A DNA stretch of 64,000 bases from Phialophora verrucosa. Its lineage: Eukaryota; Ascomycota; Eurotiomycetes; Chaetothyriales; Herpotrichiellaceae. Below the pieces are notes generated by a model that saw only the letters and a program-made list of their open reading frames with translations, made no database searches and was not told where the DNA came from. Within the stretch, counting starts at the first letter, position 1. Each line of letters starts with the position of its first letter. Below, one piece after another: positions 46,959 through 57,543 of this stretch. Where the stretch lies: NCBI GenBank assembly GCA_002099365.1, contig MSED01000001.1:1922001-1986000 (forward strand). The letters run 5' to 3'. A program made the position numbers and the translations under genes.

Positions 46959-47567
46959 CCAGCCGACGCGTGAACACTCATGGGCCAGATCGGGGACATA
47001 CTCGGACGGGAATGTGACTCGAGGTTGAGCCTGAACACGCCCTCCCCTGCGTCTTCGAGAGATGGGCCATGGCTATGTCATCCATCCTTGTTAGTTTGGT
47101 ATGGCATCGTGGAAGGTCGAACTGGACTTACATCCATCGTTCTTCATGAGGGGTGGGTGCATCATGGGTAGATGGGGGCGAACTGAACTGTGTCAATCCA
47201 GACGAGCAGGAGCAGTAGATCAGCAGATCAGTACACGGATTGGGGCCAGACATGTAATCGACCTACCTCCATGGGATTAATGGTCGGTGGATACTTTGGT
47301 AGTTTATTGTGTGCTGCCGGAGAGCGGAACACGATCTGGTCATCACGCTATGGATCATGGATGGATGCACTGTCCGGAAGGAATGATTGATATCCAAGCT
47401 TCAATACAATATGCGAGGTAACTGCCACTTTCAGTTGCGCAGTATCAAGACAATTACGGTGCCTTTGAACGACTCCAGCGCTCTACTTCGGTTCGCGAAC
47501 AGGAGGCCCTGATAACATTTGCCCGCGTCCTCTGCTCTGTTCTGCACTGCTCTGTTCTGCTCCGCTC
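46959..47567. other. Convergent spacer, no gene recognised
   Basis: This 609-bp spacer lies between two 3' ends. A CTCTG/TTCTG-rich stretch lies near 47528-47568. No gene is seen. Confidence 0.5.
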
Positions 47568-50120
47568 TCAGACGACAACCCAATCTAGACCCATTTCCGC
47601 GGCTGCGGCCTCGAGACTTTTCTTCACGACCTCGTCCTCTCTGCTCAGACCGTGTGTTGAGCCCGAGTCCCCCAACTGACTCTGTCGTTGCGACGAAGAT
47701 TGAGATTGCGATTCCAGTTGACCTTGCAGCATGTTCACGACAAGGACTTTGATATTCTCGTACCGTGGGTCTTTGGTCGTCGTCGTCGTCTCTCGCGTTC
47801 GCGTTTGTAAGGCAGATGCAGACTGGTCGCCTGGGTGGTTTGCGGGGTCGACGTTGACACCATCGTCCTTGATCGAGGATGAAGCGTTTGTGGCCACGAT
47901 CTGGCGGAGGCGATTCAGGATCTGGAAGCCGTTGCGGGCGAGGCTAGCGCGGATCAAAGGTCGAGCGGAGGGCGTGGTCGAGAGGAGGCCGAGGCCGAAC
48001 CAGGCTTCGGCTTCGGCTTGGGCTTGGGCTTGGGCTTGAGCTTGAGCTTGAGCTTGAGCTTGAGCTTGAGCTTGATTGTCATGTTGTTGTGCCGGTGGCG
48101 TTGCGAGCGTGTGAGGAGGCTGAGGTTGACTTTGTGGCTGAGTTAGCGCGAAGGATATCATATCTGCCACTTTGTCCTTGAGGATTCGGGCTCTAGGCGC
48201 AGGGGATGAGATGTCAATACTGTCGAGTTCGTCTGTAACAGAGGTCTTGGGTGCGTGCTCGGTCTCGTTCTCGGCAGCGGCAGCGGCATTCTGCCGCCCG
48301 GTTGGGAGCCTTTTCGAGGCGTGTGTCGTGCGCAGAATCTCGATGAACAACCTTCCTATCTCTGTCTTCGTTTGAGCATCGCTTGTTCGGTCCCAGAGGC
48401 TGTATATCTCCGAAGTCAGACTGGAGACGCTCAATCGGTCGTTCTCCTTCCGAGCGTGTGCCGGATCTATGCTGAATCTCGAGAGGATGTCTTCGTCCTG
48501 CCCCTTGACGAGGAGTCTTGCAAGTGCTACAGCGTTACGCTGTATTTCGAGCGCCGTGGCGTCGACCTCGCTGGCTCTGTTGTGCAGAACTTGCCCAATG
48601 GCAAGGAATATGCTAGGCGGATCTTTGCAGAATGCGTCTTGACCTTCAGGACATAGCGCCAAGCGGGCGGCAAGGTCAACGGCCGGAAGTAGGATTTCTG
48701 GGTCAGAGATCGTGATGAAAAGTGACCGCAGAAGGAGGGCGATGTCAGGGTAATATAGAAGTGATTTCTTGGCCCGTTCTATTGTGTTGATGCAGTTGGC
48801 CAGTAATACGCAGACGCCCGCAAGAGGACCGGACGGAGGCGGTGCAGTGGAGATAGGTTGTAGTAGCTGACGCATATCCTGTATGCAATGTCGGATCAAA
48901 CTTGACTCGACGTTGAACTCCTTCGCATAAGCTTCTGTTGCCGAGATTGTGTAGGTCAGCTTCAAAATTTCTTTCCGATAGGCGGCAAGTGCATTCCTTT
49001 CTTCCTCTTCGTCTTCGTCCGGCTTCGAAGCGCCCTGTATATGTGCGCGCTGGTATGGTAAGTGGATTAATGTGCTGATAGCGGTGTCACTGCTGATGAC
49101 TGCGGTGTGAGTGCTCTGTTGAGAGAGAAGGTTGAGGACCGCCTGACAAAAAGAGACGCAGCACTTAGGGTCCCAATATGGGAGCGCGGCACCTCGCGTC
49201 AGGAGCAACAGAACTATATCGGCGGTCGTGTCCATCGCGATGATGTCGCCTGGCTCAGTCCCGTCGTGCTCGTGCACAAAGTTGTGCGTGCCATACAATG
49301 CGACACGGCTGCCCATTTCGAGCAGGTCAGCGAGCGTCTCATTGCAACCATTGACGTGCTCGCTAGCCTCGATGAGGATCTCGAATGATGTCTTGTTCTC
49401 GTGCGGGAACCAGTACGTACCCAATCGCTGCTCCGCCTTACTTAACGTCGAAGTAGGTGAGGCCTCTGGACTAGCTGCTTGCATCCGCGGAAGGGGTTTC
49501 CAGGGCCTGCCATGTGCGTCCATTGCTGGTTCATCGTAATCGATGCAGACGTTGTAGAGGACGGGTATCACGAGGTCGCACTCTCTTCTCAGTCTGAGAA
49601 GTTCAAGTAGTGCTTCTATTCCATCCCGGCCGATGAAGCTGCTGCGATTGATGTTGTTATCTGCACAACTGTTGGCAATTATCCGAAGAGCGGACCTCAT
49701 TTGTTCTCTTGACGAGATCTGGATCGTTCCCGCGACGATCCGTCTAGCCACCTCGAGGATCGAGTCCGGTGGAGTCTCCAGGTTCATCTGCTTCAGGTTC
49801 GTGGCGTGGAAGGGCTTCTCTGCCAGACCAAATAGAGGTCGCCAGAATGGTACTCCGCGGGTCGCATCTGCCAGTGTGCCCAGGACGGCAGTTTTGAACT
49901 CTTCTGGCCGTCCTCTCCGGACTATCGCTTCCACATGTCTTGCAAGAGCAGGCATGAGTGCCATGACCCCTTGCGTCCCAACATTAGGACGGTTGCCGGC
50001 TGTCTTCAAGCACGAGATGATGTCCGCCTGCGCGCGGTTCAGGTCTTCATCTTCTGACCAATGCTGTTCTAGTTCGTCAGCAAGCCGGCAACACGCCTCG
50101 TGGGCTTCCACAGAAGCCAT
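47568..50120 (-). CDS. Armadillo-repeat protein, RAP1GDS1/SmgGDS-like
   Basis: This 850-aa, single-exon protein is predicted to be largely helical, with armadillo-type repeats (MRSALRIIANSCADNNINRS, GIEALLELLRLRRECDLVIP, VLYNVCIDYDEPA). The order and spacing resemble RAP1GDS1/SmgGDS, a chaperone and exchange factor for Ras/Rho-family GTPases. Fungal orthologs exist but their role is not settled. The region around residues 680-720 contains an Ala-Gln dipeptide repeat (48004-48075). The long frame begins at TTG, so the ATG at 50120 (MASVEAHEACCRLADELEQH) is taken as start. It is divergent from DPM3. Confidence 0.85.
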   Translation of the reverse strand: MASVEAHEACCRLADELEQHWSEDEDLNRAQADIISCLKTAGNRPNVGTQGVMALMPALARHVEAIVRRGRPEEFKTAVLGTLADATRGVPFWRPLFGLAEKPFHATNLKQMNLETPPDSILEVARRIVAGTIQISSREQMRSALRIIANSCADNNINRSSFIGRDGIEALLELLRLRRECDLVIPVLYNVCIDYDEPAMDAHGRPWKPLPRMQAASPEASPTSTLSKAEQRLGTYWFPHENKTSFEILIEASEHVNGCNETLADLLEMGSRVALYGTHNFVHEHDGTEPGDIIAMDTTADIVLLLLTRGAALPYWDPKCCVSFCQAVLNLLSQQSTHTAVISSDTAISTLIHLPYQRAHIQGASKPDEDEEEERNALAAYRKEILKLTYTISATEAYAKEFNVESSLIRHCIQDMRQLLQPISTAPPPSGPLAGVCVLLANCINTIERAKKSLLYYPDIALLLRSLFITISDPEILLPAVDLAARLALCPEGQDAFCKDPPSIFLAIGQVLHNRASEVDATALEIQRNAVALARLLVKGQDEDILSRFSIDPAHARKENDRLSVSSLTSEIYSLWDRTSDAQTKTEIGRLFIEILRTTHASKRLPTGRQNAAAAAENETEHAPKTSVTDELDSIDISSPAPRARILKDKVADMISFALTQPQSQPQPPHTLATPPAQQHDNQAQAQAQAQAQAQAQAQAQAEAEAWFGLGLLSTTPSARPLIRASLARNGFQILNRLRQIVATNASSSIKDDGVNVDPANHPGDQSASALQTRTRETTTTTKDPRYENIKVLVVNMLQGQLESQSQSSSQRQSQLGDSGSTHGLSREDEVVKKSLEAAAAEMGLDWVVV
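48004..48075. repeat. Hexanucleotide repeat encoding (Ala-Gln)n
   Basis: Tandem CTTGAG/CTTGGG hexamers, about eleven units, lie inside the RAP1GDS1-like gene. They encode alternating Gln-Ala ending in Glu-Ala. The hexamer keeps the frame open whatever the copy number. Confidence 0.9.
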
Positions 50121-50491
50121 GACCGCATAGAATCCACTTTGAACCCAAAGTGTATTTCCCGCGCACGTTATCGGACATTCATCTTCCAGCCGGTACGACA
50201 GCCCCAAGAGCAGATATGATGCTCATGTCTGGTCACCAAGGATGAGTGAGGGGAAGGTAAGCAAATGATCACGAGGCTGCAATGCAAGGCTGCGTGCCAA
50301 GCGTCTACGGCGAATCATGTTACGAGACGCGACACGATTTACTACAATACAGCAACTCCTGATTGTTGGTCTCTGACTTGTACACTGTCCACTTCGCAGG
50401 CTTCCTTGTCAGAAAGGTGTCGACATTGGATCTCATAGAGTCCGCTACCTTTCCTACAACTCTCTATCTCAGACCAGTAGCAAAGCCAGCC
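50121..50491. promoter_or_regulatory. Divergent RAP1GDS1-like/DPM3 spacer
   Basis: This 371-bp region holds both promoters. No distinctive element is seen. Confidence 0.4.
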
Positions 50492-50855
50492 ATGACGCGC
50501 GCGCGGCAGACCATCTCCCTTGCGCTCCTTGTCTCTTCTGTAAGCATCCACTATCCCGCATCATAATGTGGCAGCTATATAGATGTTGATACAAGCGCAG
50601 GCATACCTCCTTCTCGCCCTACCATTATTGACAAAGGATTCGCCAATACCCTCAATACTGCCTACCAAACTCCAAGTGGAGGTCATTCCAGTTCTCCCCT
50701 TGTGGGCTGTCGTGAGCCTCGGTGCCTATCTTCTGGGACGGCTTGGCCTCGGGGTTATACGATTCAACGACACGGAGGAAGCCTACAAGGAGCTCACGGT
50801 ACAATTGGGAGCTGCGCGGAAGAGCTTGGATAACAGAAAAGTCCGGTGGGATTGA
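50492..50855 (+). CDS. DPM3: Dolichol-phosphate mannosyltransferase subunit 3
   Basis: DPM3 is a small ER membrane protein that anchors the catalytic Dpm1 and supports synthesis of dolichol-phosphate-mannose for N-glycans, GPI anchors and O-mannosylation. Exons 50492..50539 and 50601..50855 give 100 aa. Two membrane helices (ISLALLVSSAYLLLALPLL; LPLWAVVSLGAYLLGRLGLG) are followed by the Dpm1-binding coiled tail FNDTEEAYKELTVQLGAARK, matching the FHDCEDAAREFQ pattern of the family. The splice after TCT (50539) joins SS to AYLL in frame. The 3' end lies 114 bp from XPT1. Confidence 0.93.
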
Positions 50856-50969
50856 ATCGCAGCCGCCAATATTTCATTCGGGATATGTCTCATCCTGCGT
50901 GTTTAGCGCTGGGAGACTCTTGCTGTCTATTCTATCACGCCATGGGAGCCCGACCACTCTGGCTCTAAA

Positions 50970-51732
50970 CTACTGAACGCCATTGGTTTGAGCAAGCCTG
51001 TCGTGCTCGTCAATGTCGGTCGCTTCCCAGGGATAGCAAATCCAAACATCGGGCACAGTGACTGCTGCCAGATATCGATTCTCGCTGATCATGTCTTCGG
51101 GGAGCTTTCCCTTCTTCTCCTTATCCTTGTTGTGCAGCACGAAGATGCAGAATTTGGTCTTTTCGGCTCTGCCTAGTTGTTTCCTGGCAGTTTCCACGTC
51201 CTTTTCCAGCTCCTTGACAGCATATTCAAGTGTGGTGCGTGTGTCATCCACTTCGTCCACGATCAAGACGTTCTTTCCGATCAGATTGCTCATCTCGAGT
51301 GACGAAAGGTCGAGCCATTGTGTTCGCGTGACTTTGGTACCAGGCTCTTCGACGGGATCAGAACCGGAGAGCTGCTCGTACAGGGAGAGGCCGATTGCTT
51401 GGATGGGAATATTGGGGGCACCAGTCTTCTTGAGGAACGATCTGTACGTGCATGGGCATCAATACTTGCTCACCAAGTCCTTCGTGCCACGACCTGGCGG
51501 CCTACCTTAGGATTCGAGCGGGGACATAACCACCACCGCCAATCGCGATCATAAGATTGGGCTGGAAGTCATCGAGGATCTTTGTGGCCGACTTCTGGCA
51601 CAACTTGTGGATCTAGCGACGGTGGTAAGTTTACCACCCAGGAAAAGCGTTGGGTCCCAGCAGGGCGCATGCGACACTGCGAGAGAATTTGAGACCAACC
51701 TCATTGTACGTCACATAGACTTTTTCCACCAT
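50970..51732 (-). CDS. XPT1: Xanthine phosphoribosyltransferase Xpt1
   Basis: This is a purine salvage enzyme that converts xanthine (and possibly other purines) to nucleotides using PRPP. Exons 51732..51700, 51612..51506 and 51441..50970 give 203 aa. The start MVEKVYVTYNE joins IHKLCQKSATKILDDFQPNL, MIAIGGGGYVPARILRSFLK, NIPIQAIGLSLYEQLSG and TKVTRTQWLDLSSLE. The PRPP-binding loop is VLIVDEVDDTRTT (about residues 105-117), and the end holds WICYPWEATDIDEHDRLAQT. The whole protein aligns by eye with yeast Xpt1. The first exon has only 11 codons. Confidence 0.95.
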
Positions 51733-52185
51733 CTTGGCAGTTATGATTGAGCAGGAGCTACGGGACAAAGGCGTCTATCGTGAGAGGAGACGGAAGATTT
51801 TGGAACAGTCAAAGTCACATTTTCAGACAGCCCATCACGCGCAGACGAGGCGGCGGCGGAGGGCCCTGGACCATGAAAAAGTTTCGCTCTTCACCACTTG
51901 AGTCAGTCACGTCCCCGCAGTGACAGCCAGGCACAAATGCTCCACTGCAGCACTCAGCGTCGCATTACGAGTACGCCGGAGCATGTCATCCCCACCCGTA
52001 AACTCGCCTCCGGCCTTGCTTGACTTCCACTATTTCCTTCCCACCTCAGGCCAGTCCGGATCATATATCGAGACCGGCGTAAACGAGGTGGGAGCGCAGT
52101 GTTCTTGTCCATCGAGGAAGCAAGTCGTTTTTCATTCGGCATTCTCCTCTTCTTAACTTGCAGCCTTCGTTCAGGCCAACACATC
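51733..52185. promoter_or_regulatory. Divergent XPT1/NTF2-like spacer
   Basis: This 453-bp region holds two promoters. No distinctive element is seen. Confidence 0.4.
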
Positions 52186-52929
52186 ATGTCCGCATCGTAC
52201 GTGACTGAAAATACAGAATGGCCAACTGCAGTCTCAGTACGCCCGGAGGTACAGCGCCTTCTGGGACAGTTCTATTTCCTTCTCGACATTGCAGACCCCA
52301 CTGTTGGTATTCGCCTTGCTAAAGAAGTTTTTAGCCATGACGGGATCATGTTTGGAATGGGCCCTGGCTTTCGGGGTGAAGGTCAGTAGGCAGGCAATCG
52401 TCAAGCCAAAGAGACATGCTATCACCCGCTGATTTCACTGGTTCTCCTTTTGCTGTCGGTGTGCTCTAGTTCCAGCCAGAGCTGGGCTAACCCCTTGTGA
52501 CTTTTGCTCAGCTGAGATCCGCTTGAGCCGCCAAAACGCATGGGTCGAGTACGTCTCAAGGAGACACGAGGTCCTGAGTGTGTACGCGCATGATGCGCAG
52601 GGTCTCGATCTTCTAGCCATTGGTCGGGTGGATATGGGACTAAAGAATGGAAGATCAGTGCAAGAGGAGTTTGTCGCACGATTTGTTGTCGACGAAAAGA
52701 CGGTGGGAAATGATGCTCATGGAGCGGGACCTCGATTGATCTTGAGCCGCGTATGGTCGGTATGTTGTCCTTGTCCAAAGCCGAGAGCGAGTGATGAGAG
52801 TGCACGCGATTTCAGAGATCTACTCGGCGGTATTGGTCATCTCGTCTTATGGTTTCGCAGAATATGGAACCCATCACCGCTGCGCTTCGGGAGGAGCCCT
52901 GTCACGATGCTCCACGAAATCTTGATTAG
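52186..52929 (+). CDS. NTF2/SnoaL-like small protein
   Basis: Exons 52186..52381, 52512..52759 and 52861..52929 give 170 aa. The pattern is that of fungal SnoaL-like/NTF2-fold proteins: an N-terminal helix VRPEVQRLLGQFYFLLDIAD, DPTVGIRLAKEVFSHDGIM, EAEIRLSRQNAWVEYVSRRH, then VDMGLKNGRSVQEEFVARFV and SNMEPITAALREEP at the end. Such folds bind small hydrophobic molecules or act as isomerases or cyclases, but no activity can be assigned here. The last exon is chosen by phase and by the NMEP motif. It is divergent from XPT1. Confidence 0.8.
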
Positions 52930-53527
52930 GTACGACACTAACCCCACGACAAAATGCAGATCTACATGCCGGAAGATGTCAATCAGAGAACGCAAGCTCT
53001 CCTAGTTGGACTATTGGACTCGAAGAAAAGTATGGAGAACTGATGTATGGCCTATATGCATACCAAAAGCGGTAGTTATGGCCAGGCTCGGGGTTACCCC
53101 AAGCACCCCTTGAGAGTATATAATTCAACGCCCTAGGAACGCCCGGGGCACCAGACAGGTTTCACCGCAGTCCTCCAAGTAAGACATACACAGTACAAAG
53201 GAATCCGAAGATCGGATATGATGACCGCCCATCACTGCTAATCTTAGCTGATCCAGAGCTTCGCGGAGTTCGGCCGGCAAAAAGACAACTATGCCGAGTT
53301 CGGGTGTTGCGTTCTGACACTGAGGACCGCTGTCCTTCGGCTTGCTGCTTCCCCAGATTTCTGAGCGTTGGCTAGGCTTGCCTGCACGTGGATCAAGATT
53401 TCACTCTGACTGCTCACCAATCTCGGATTATATCCTATCGAGAACCTTCCTGGCCAAGAAGCCCTGGTTAACCCAACAGGACGTGGAAAGAAGACTGACC
53501 GCTGAAGATTTGGCAAGGGCGCCTACA
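52930..53527. other. Intergenic, no gene recognised
   Basis: This 598-bp gap lies between two rightward genes. No repeat or RNA gene was noted. A short frame upstream of 53528 is in phase with the next gene but has no ATG. Confidence 0.4.
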
Positions 53528-55374
53528 ATGCCGCCGAGCGCCGCCTCAGTCGTTGTCCCACAAGTTCTATGGCTCAGTAGTAAGACTCCAACAAATTTCA
53601 ACTCTGCGCCTGACCGTGTGCACAAGTCCATTATTGCAGCCAATTCTCAGCGTTATTACACCAAAAAGAGGGAGGAACAGGGCGCTTTACTACTTGAACT
53701 CCAACAGCAAGAACCATACGTGCCGCCTGTGCTGTCTGCTCCATTTGGAATTCTTCCTGTGAGTACCGTGAATTCACAGTTGCACGCGTCCTTCCAGCGA
53801 GACTGACCCATGGGTTCGCGTTCCGCAGACAGGTGCACTGTCGCATCCTCGCGATGAGGAAGAAGTAGACGAGCGCTGTACTTGTGCAAAGAAGACGCGG
53901 AGGCACGGCGAAGCGATTAAGAGGCATTCCAGATCTCAACGCAGGGCGAGGCCAGCTGAACGTTCCAAATGCCGGGCTATTGTGAAATCATGCTCAATAC
54001 TGACAACGCCTCTCCAGGGAGGGAACAGCGACCCGTTCGCCTCAACTCCAATTCCGCTCTGCTCTCTAAGGTTCACCGTTATGTCAACTATTTGTGAGAT
54101 GTCCTTGCGCATCATTTGGGCTAATGAAGTTGGAACGCCCAGCGGTACAGAAGTGCTAATTCCAACACAAAAGAGATCCTACAACACGTACTTGGGCCAC
54201 GAAGCTGCAATGCACGCCTTGTTTGCATACTGTTGGTCAGTCATGGCGCGCCTACACCCACACAACAAGGACCTCTATTATTGCAATGCGCTCGAGCACG
54301 AAATTCGGGTTAATAGCGTCTTGCATCCTCTTCTTGCATCGGTTTCGACCACGCCCGAAAACATCGACGGCGTTCTGCAGACTGTTGCACTGTTGTGCTC
54401 TGCAGCGTTGTTCCAATCCCGATTCGATGCAGTATCCATGCACCTGCAAGGACTGAAGGAGATCATCAGATACCTTGGCGGCATCAACAAGCTCCATTGG
54501 CTACGGAAAGACGCTGTAATCTTCCTTGTCGTCAGAGTCGCCGCAAACACTCGGACGCGAACGATTCTCCACCCTGCAAGCTGGGATCCTGGAAGCTGGT
54601 CGGATCAGAACGAAGCAGAGGCAGCTGGTCGCCTGGCTCTCGGAGGTTCTCCAAAAGATCTCTGTAGCGGCCCCCATTCCACCAATGTCCTGTCCAACAT
54701 CTTCGAGGCATTACGGGAGTTAGTAGAAGTCGAAGACCTCAAGCCAAAAAATGGCTATCGGCGAGCAAGGAGAAACCAGCCGACTTTTCCGCTGGTCCCA
54801 ACTTCGGAGGCAAGCTGTGAGGGCCCGAATTCTGAACCATTGGTGTGATTTGACGGAGCCTACACGGGCCGTCGACCCCTCGACAGACACCATCCCTACG
54901 CCCACAAGGGTGCATCATGCCTCGGTTGCCATGTGTCTCTGTCTGGCCCTACATATCTTTGTGGCGTTCGGCCTGGAAGCGTCCCTTCTGAAGCAAGATT
55001 TTGTCTCCACCATCCAGATCTGGCACATCATGCTGCTCCGATGTATCCAAAAGCTTGGATTTGACATTGAGAGGATCGACTGTTCCCGCAACGGAGCATG
55101 CGACCTCTTATGGATCGGCGGCATTGGAGCATTTGTGGAAGATGCCTATTTGCCCATGGTCCTTCGGGACAAACCGACATTCTGGACACTATACGATGTT
55201 GATGAGGTGGATACCAGGTGGTTCTCCGTGCGGTTTGGGGTCCTGGCTCGACGTGTTGGGTACGAGGACTATGATGCCGTGGCTGCCCTCTTTGAGCGGC
55301 GCTACGTTCACATTCCTGCTCTACAGGATGAAGCACTGCGTCGGCTATTCGACTTTGGATGGAGAAGGCCATGA
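53528..55374 (+). CDS. Fungal-specific transcription-factor-like protein (DUF3468-type)
   Basis: The first part, DRVHKSIIAANSQRYYTKKREEQ, then a basic region (CTCAKKTRRHGEAIKRHSRS), resembles the N-terminus of a large Pezizomycotina family with no zinc cluster but a fungal transcription-factor domain. The helical remainder (HEAAMHALFAYCWSVMARLH; TVALLCSAALFQSRFDAVSM; LQGLKEIIRYLGGINKLH; VAMCLCLALHIFVAFGLEAS) fits that domain. Exons 53528..53758, 53829..54722 and 54766..55374 give 577 aa. The last junction rests on a short 43-bp intron (54723-54765), which switches frame. If it is not an intron, the gene is broken there. DNA-binding function is an inference from family context. Confidence 0.72.
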
Positions 55375-55974
55375 TTGCCCCCTTGGAATATCTTCTTCGG
55401 TGCGGTCTGCCCCTTTCATGTTCTCCGCCGCCTTGCTTGACCGGCGGCATTTCCACACCACCCAACCAGCGTCAATGAATGCTCGGAGAAGTGAGTGGAC
55501 TATCGAACCGGAACGGTTTTCCTTGTCGTCGTCACGGACAGTCGAGGGAGACCTCTCTTCTCTATTGCAAAAGTCCTTTGTGATCCCAGTCGTGCTACGT
55601 AGACGCTTCCTGTCCTCGCTTTCTTGTCTAAAGACAATCAACTTTCTCCATTCCAAGCGGCCCGTGCAAAGCCCTGGGTACCTGACGGCGATGCCATTGG
55701 ATGCTTCCGACTTCTGATTCCCGGCATCTTCGAGCCCACTGCTAGTCGCTCACGCGGTACTCTTCAGAATTGGCGACCTGTAAGTGAACTGGATTCAGGC
55801 AAAGGAGCACCAGGATATTTTCTGCGCGTCACCAGCTCTGATATCTCGACCGCCCCTGCCGCTGGTCTTGAGCTCAATTTCGGGCCGAGAACGCCACGAT
55901 GCAACGGGTGTGGTGCGAACACTTTTGGGCCTTCTTGAAAAGCTTTCGCTCATCGAGCACCTCTACGCAGCAGC
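55375..55974. other. Convergent spacer, no gene recognised
   Basis: This 600-bp spacer lies between two 3' ends. The frames here overlap on both strands and show no domain. Confidence 0.45.
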
Positions 55975-56856
55975 TCAAGACTCGGTAACGGCCATGTTGT
56001 CGAGCCCTTTGACCTCGTCGACAAACTCGAGGTCATCAAAAGCCTTGTCTGCATCGGCCTTTATCAGGTCAACCATCCCCTGGACAAGATATCAGTCAAA
56101 AGTCTTCAGCAAAGGGGAGGGACAGAGTTTGTACTTCAGGCATGATAGGCTTGCCAAATTCGTCGGCGACATATCGGAACGGCATCTCGGTGGATTCGTG
56201 CTCGTCCAGCTTCAATTCGGGGAAGTCAACGAAAGGGATCTTGTCGAGAGGAACTGTCGAGATGTGAGTTTACCGTCTACCCAATGCAGCGAGTCGCCCT
56301 ACGATGCTCAAGCACGACCTTCCGCGTCACCCTGACGGCTGTGTCTGTAGTCATCTGAACTGGGCCGAGCCGGCGACCGTTGAAGCCTTTCTTGCGGAGT
56401 TCGCTGGTGCGATCTGGCAAGGTCAATGGCTGAAGAGAATCACGATCGAATTCATGTACCTCTAGGCGGATCATCTCCTGCAGCGGTCGTCAGGCGTGCG
56501 TGTAAACCATGTGAATCTTAATGCCACATACCTAGTATACCACCAAACAGAAAGACGTCAAAAATCTCGGCATCGGCAGGCTCCAGTTCCTGTTTAGCCG
56601 ACGGGTCGAGCAGACATATCCTTTCTTTCGTGCTTGCGAAATATGTCTCGATGCTATCGGTCCGGGCCTGTGCTCCCAACTTGGCGAGGTTCTTCAAATG
56701 CTGCGTCTCCAGCAGAGACGGAGGCACTGAAGAAAGAATGAAATGACACGCCGACTGCTGTGATTCCTTTGCGATGGTTTCGTACTCCAGAGCGGACCAA
56801 GGGCCGAGCTCTGGATCGAGGTGCTCGACCACGAACGTGTATTTCTTGTCGGTCAT
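55975..56856 (-). CDS. SFM1: SPOUT-type protein arginine methyltransferase Sfm1
   Basis: Sfm1 methylates ribosomal protein S3 in yeast. It is a SPOUT-fold methyltransferase, structurally unlike other arginine methyltransferases. Five exons, 56856..56532, 56477..56460, 56413..56303, 56253..56135 and 56079..55975, join in phase to 225 aa. They give MTDKKYTFVVEHLDPELGPW, HFILSSVPPSLLETQHLKNL, RICLLDPSAKQELEPADAEI, DVFLFGGILGDDPPRDRTSE, then RRLGPVQMTTDTAVRVTRKV, LPLDKIPFVDFPELKLDEHE and STEMPFRYVADEFGKPIMPE. The cofactor knot (FGGILGDDPPRDRTSEL and QMTTDTAV) is fully conserved. Exon 2 is only 18 nt. The start is the ATG at 56856. It is divergent from IGO1. Confidence 0.95.
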
Positions 56857-57543
56857 GTTGTCGACGGCCTCAATGTCCACCTTCAGATATTCTCTGCGCC
56901 CAAAAACGGCGTGCGGGTTCCCGGGGAAACTTTACGCGATGGTCTTGGCGTGTGTGTGGCACCATTAGCCGAGGAGGATGTCATTGGCCTCGTCACCCTC
57001 GTGTGCGGACTCGCTGCCGCACCTTCGCAACCAACAACAACTTGTCTTTCTTGCAGGGCATCGAGCGCACTAACTGTGTACTTCCTGTCTTGTCAGCAGC
57101 CTCTCTCCAATCGAACTACTCGTACGAGTATTTCCCCAGACGCATCGAGAGTTCCACGGCAACCGCTGCGTTTCCCTTCTCGATTAGACCCCACCTCTAC
57201 ACACCCTCCTGCTCCCCCATTCCTGCTCACCAACCCAAAACATACTACAATTAAATCTCCTCCATTGGCACTCGTGTGACAGAATTTCTTCATACAAAAG
57301 TTACGGAAATCCAAGCCGGTAGCACCTCATCCGGAGCATCTGAGTTGACAACAAAGACGCTCGGACCCTATCGCAGAACCCCTCCTCCGCTTCAACTCCC
57401 TCAGATATCCCTTCATTCACAATCAGACAAAGAAACAACTGCGGTGATCGCTCAGTTTCTGCCACGGATCGGCAGGGGTGTAACAACTCGCCGCACTCTC
57501 GAATCTTGAGTATACAAGACCCGCAAGAGAACGGATCACAACC
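56857..57543. promoter_or_regulatory. Divergent SFM1/IGO1 region with TACTCGTACGAGTA palindrome
   Basis: This 687-bp region contains the 14-bp perfect palindrome TACTCGTACGAGTA at 57117-57130, about 415 bp upstream of the IGO1 ATG and 260 bp upstream of the SFM1 ATG. A long CT-rich leader follows. Binding by a dimeric regulator is possible but untested. Confidence 0.5.
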
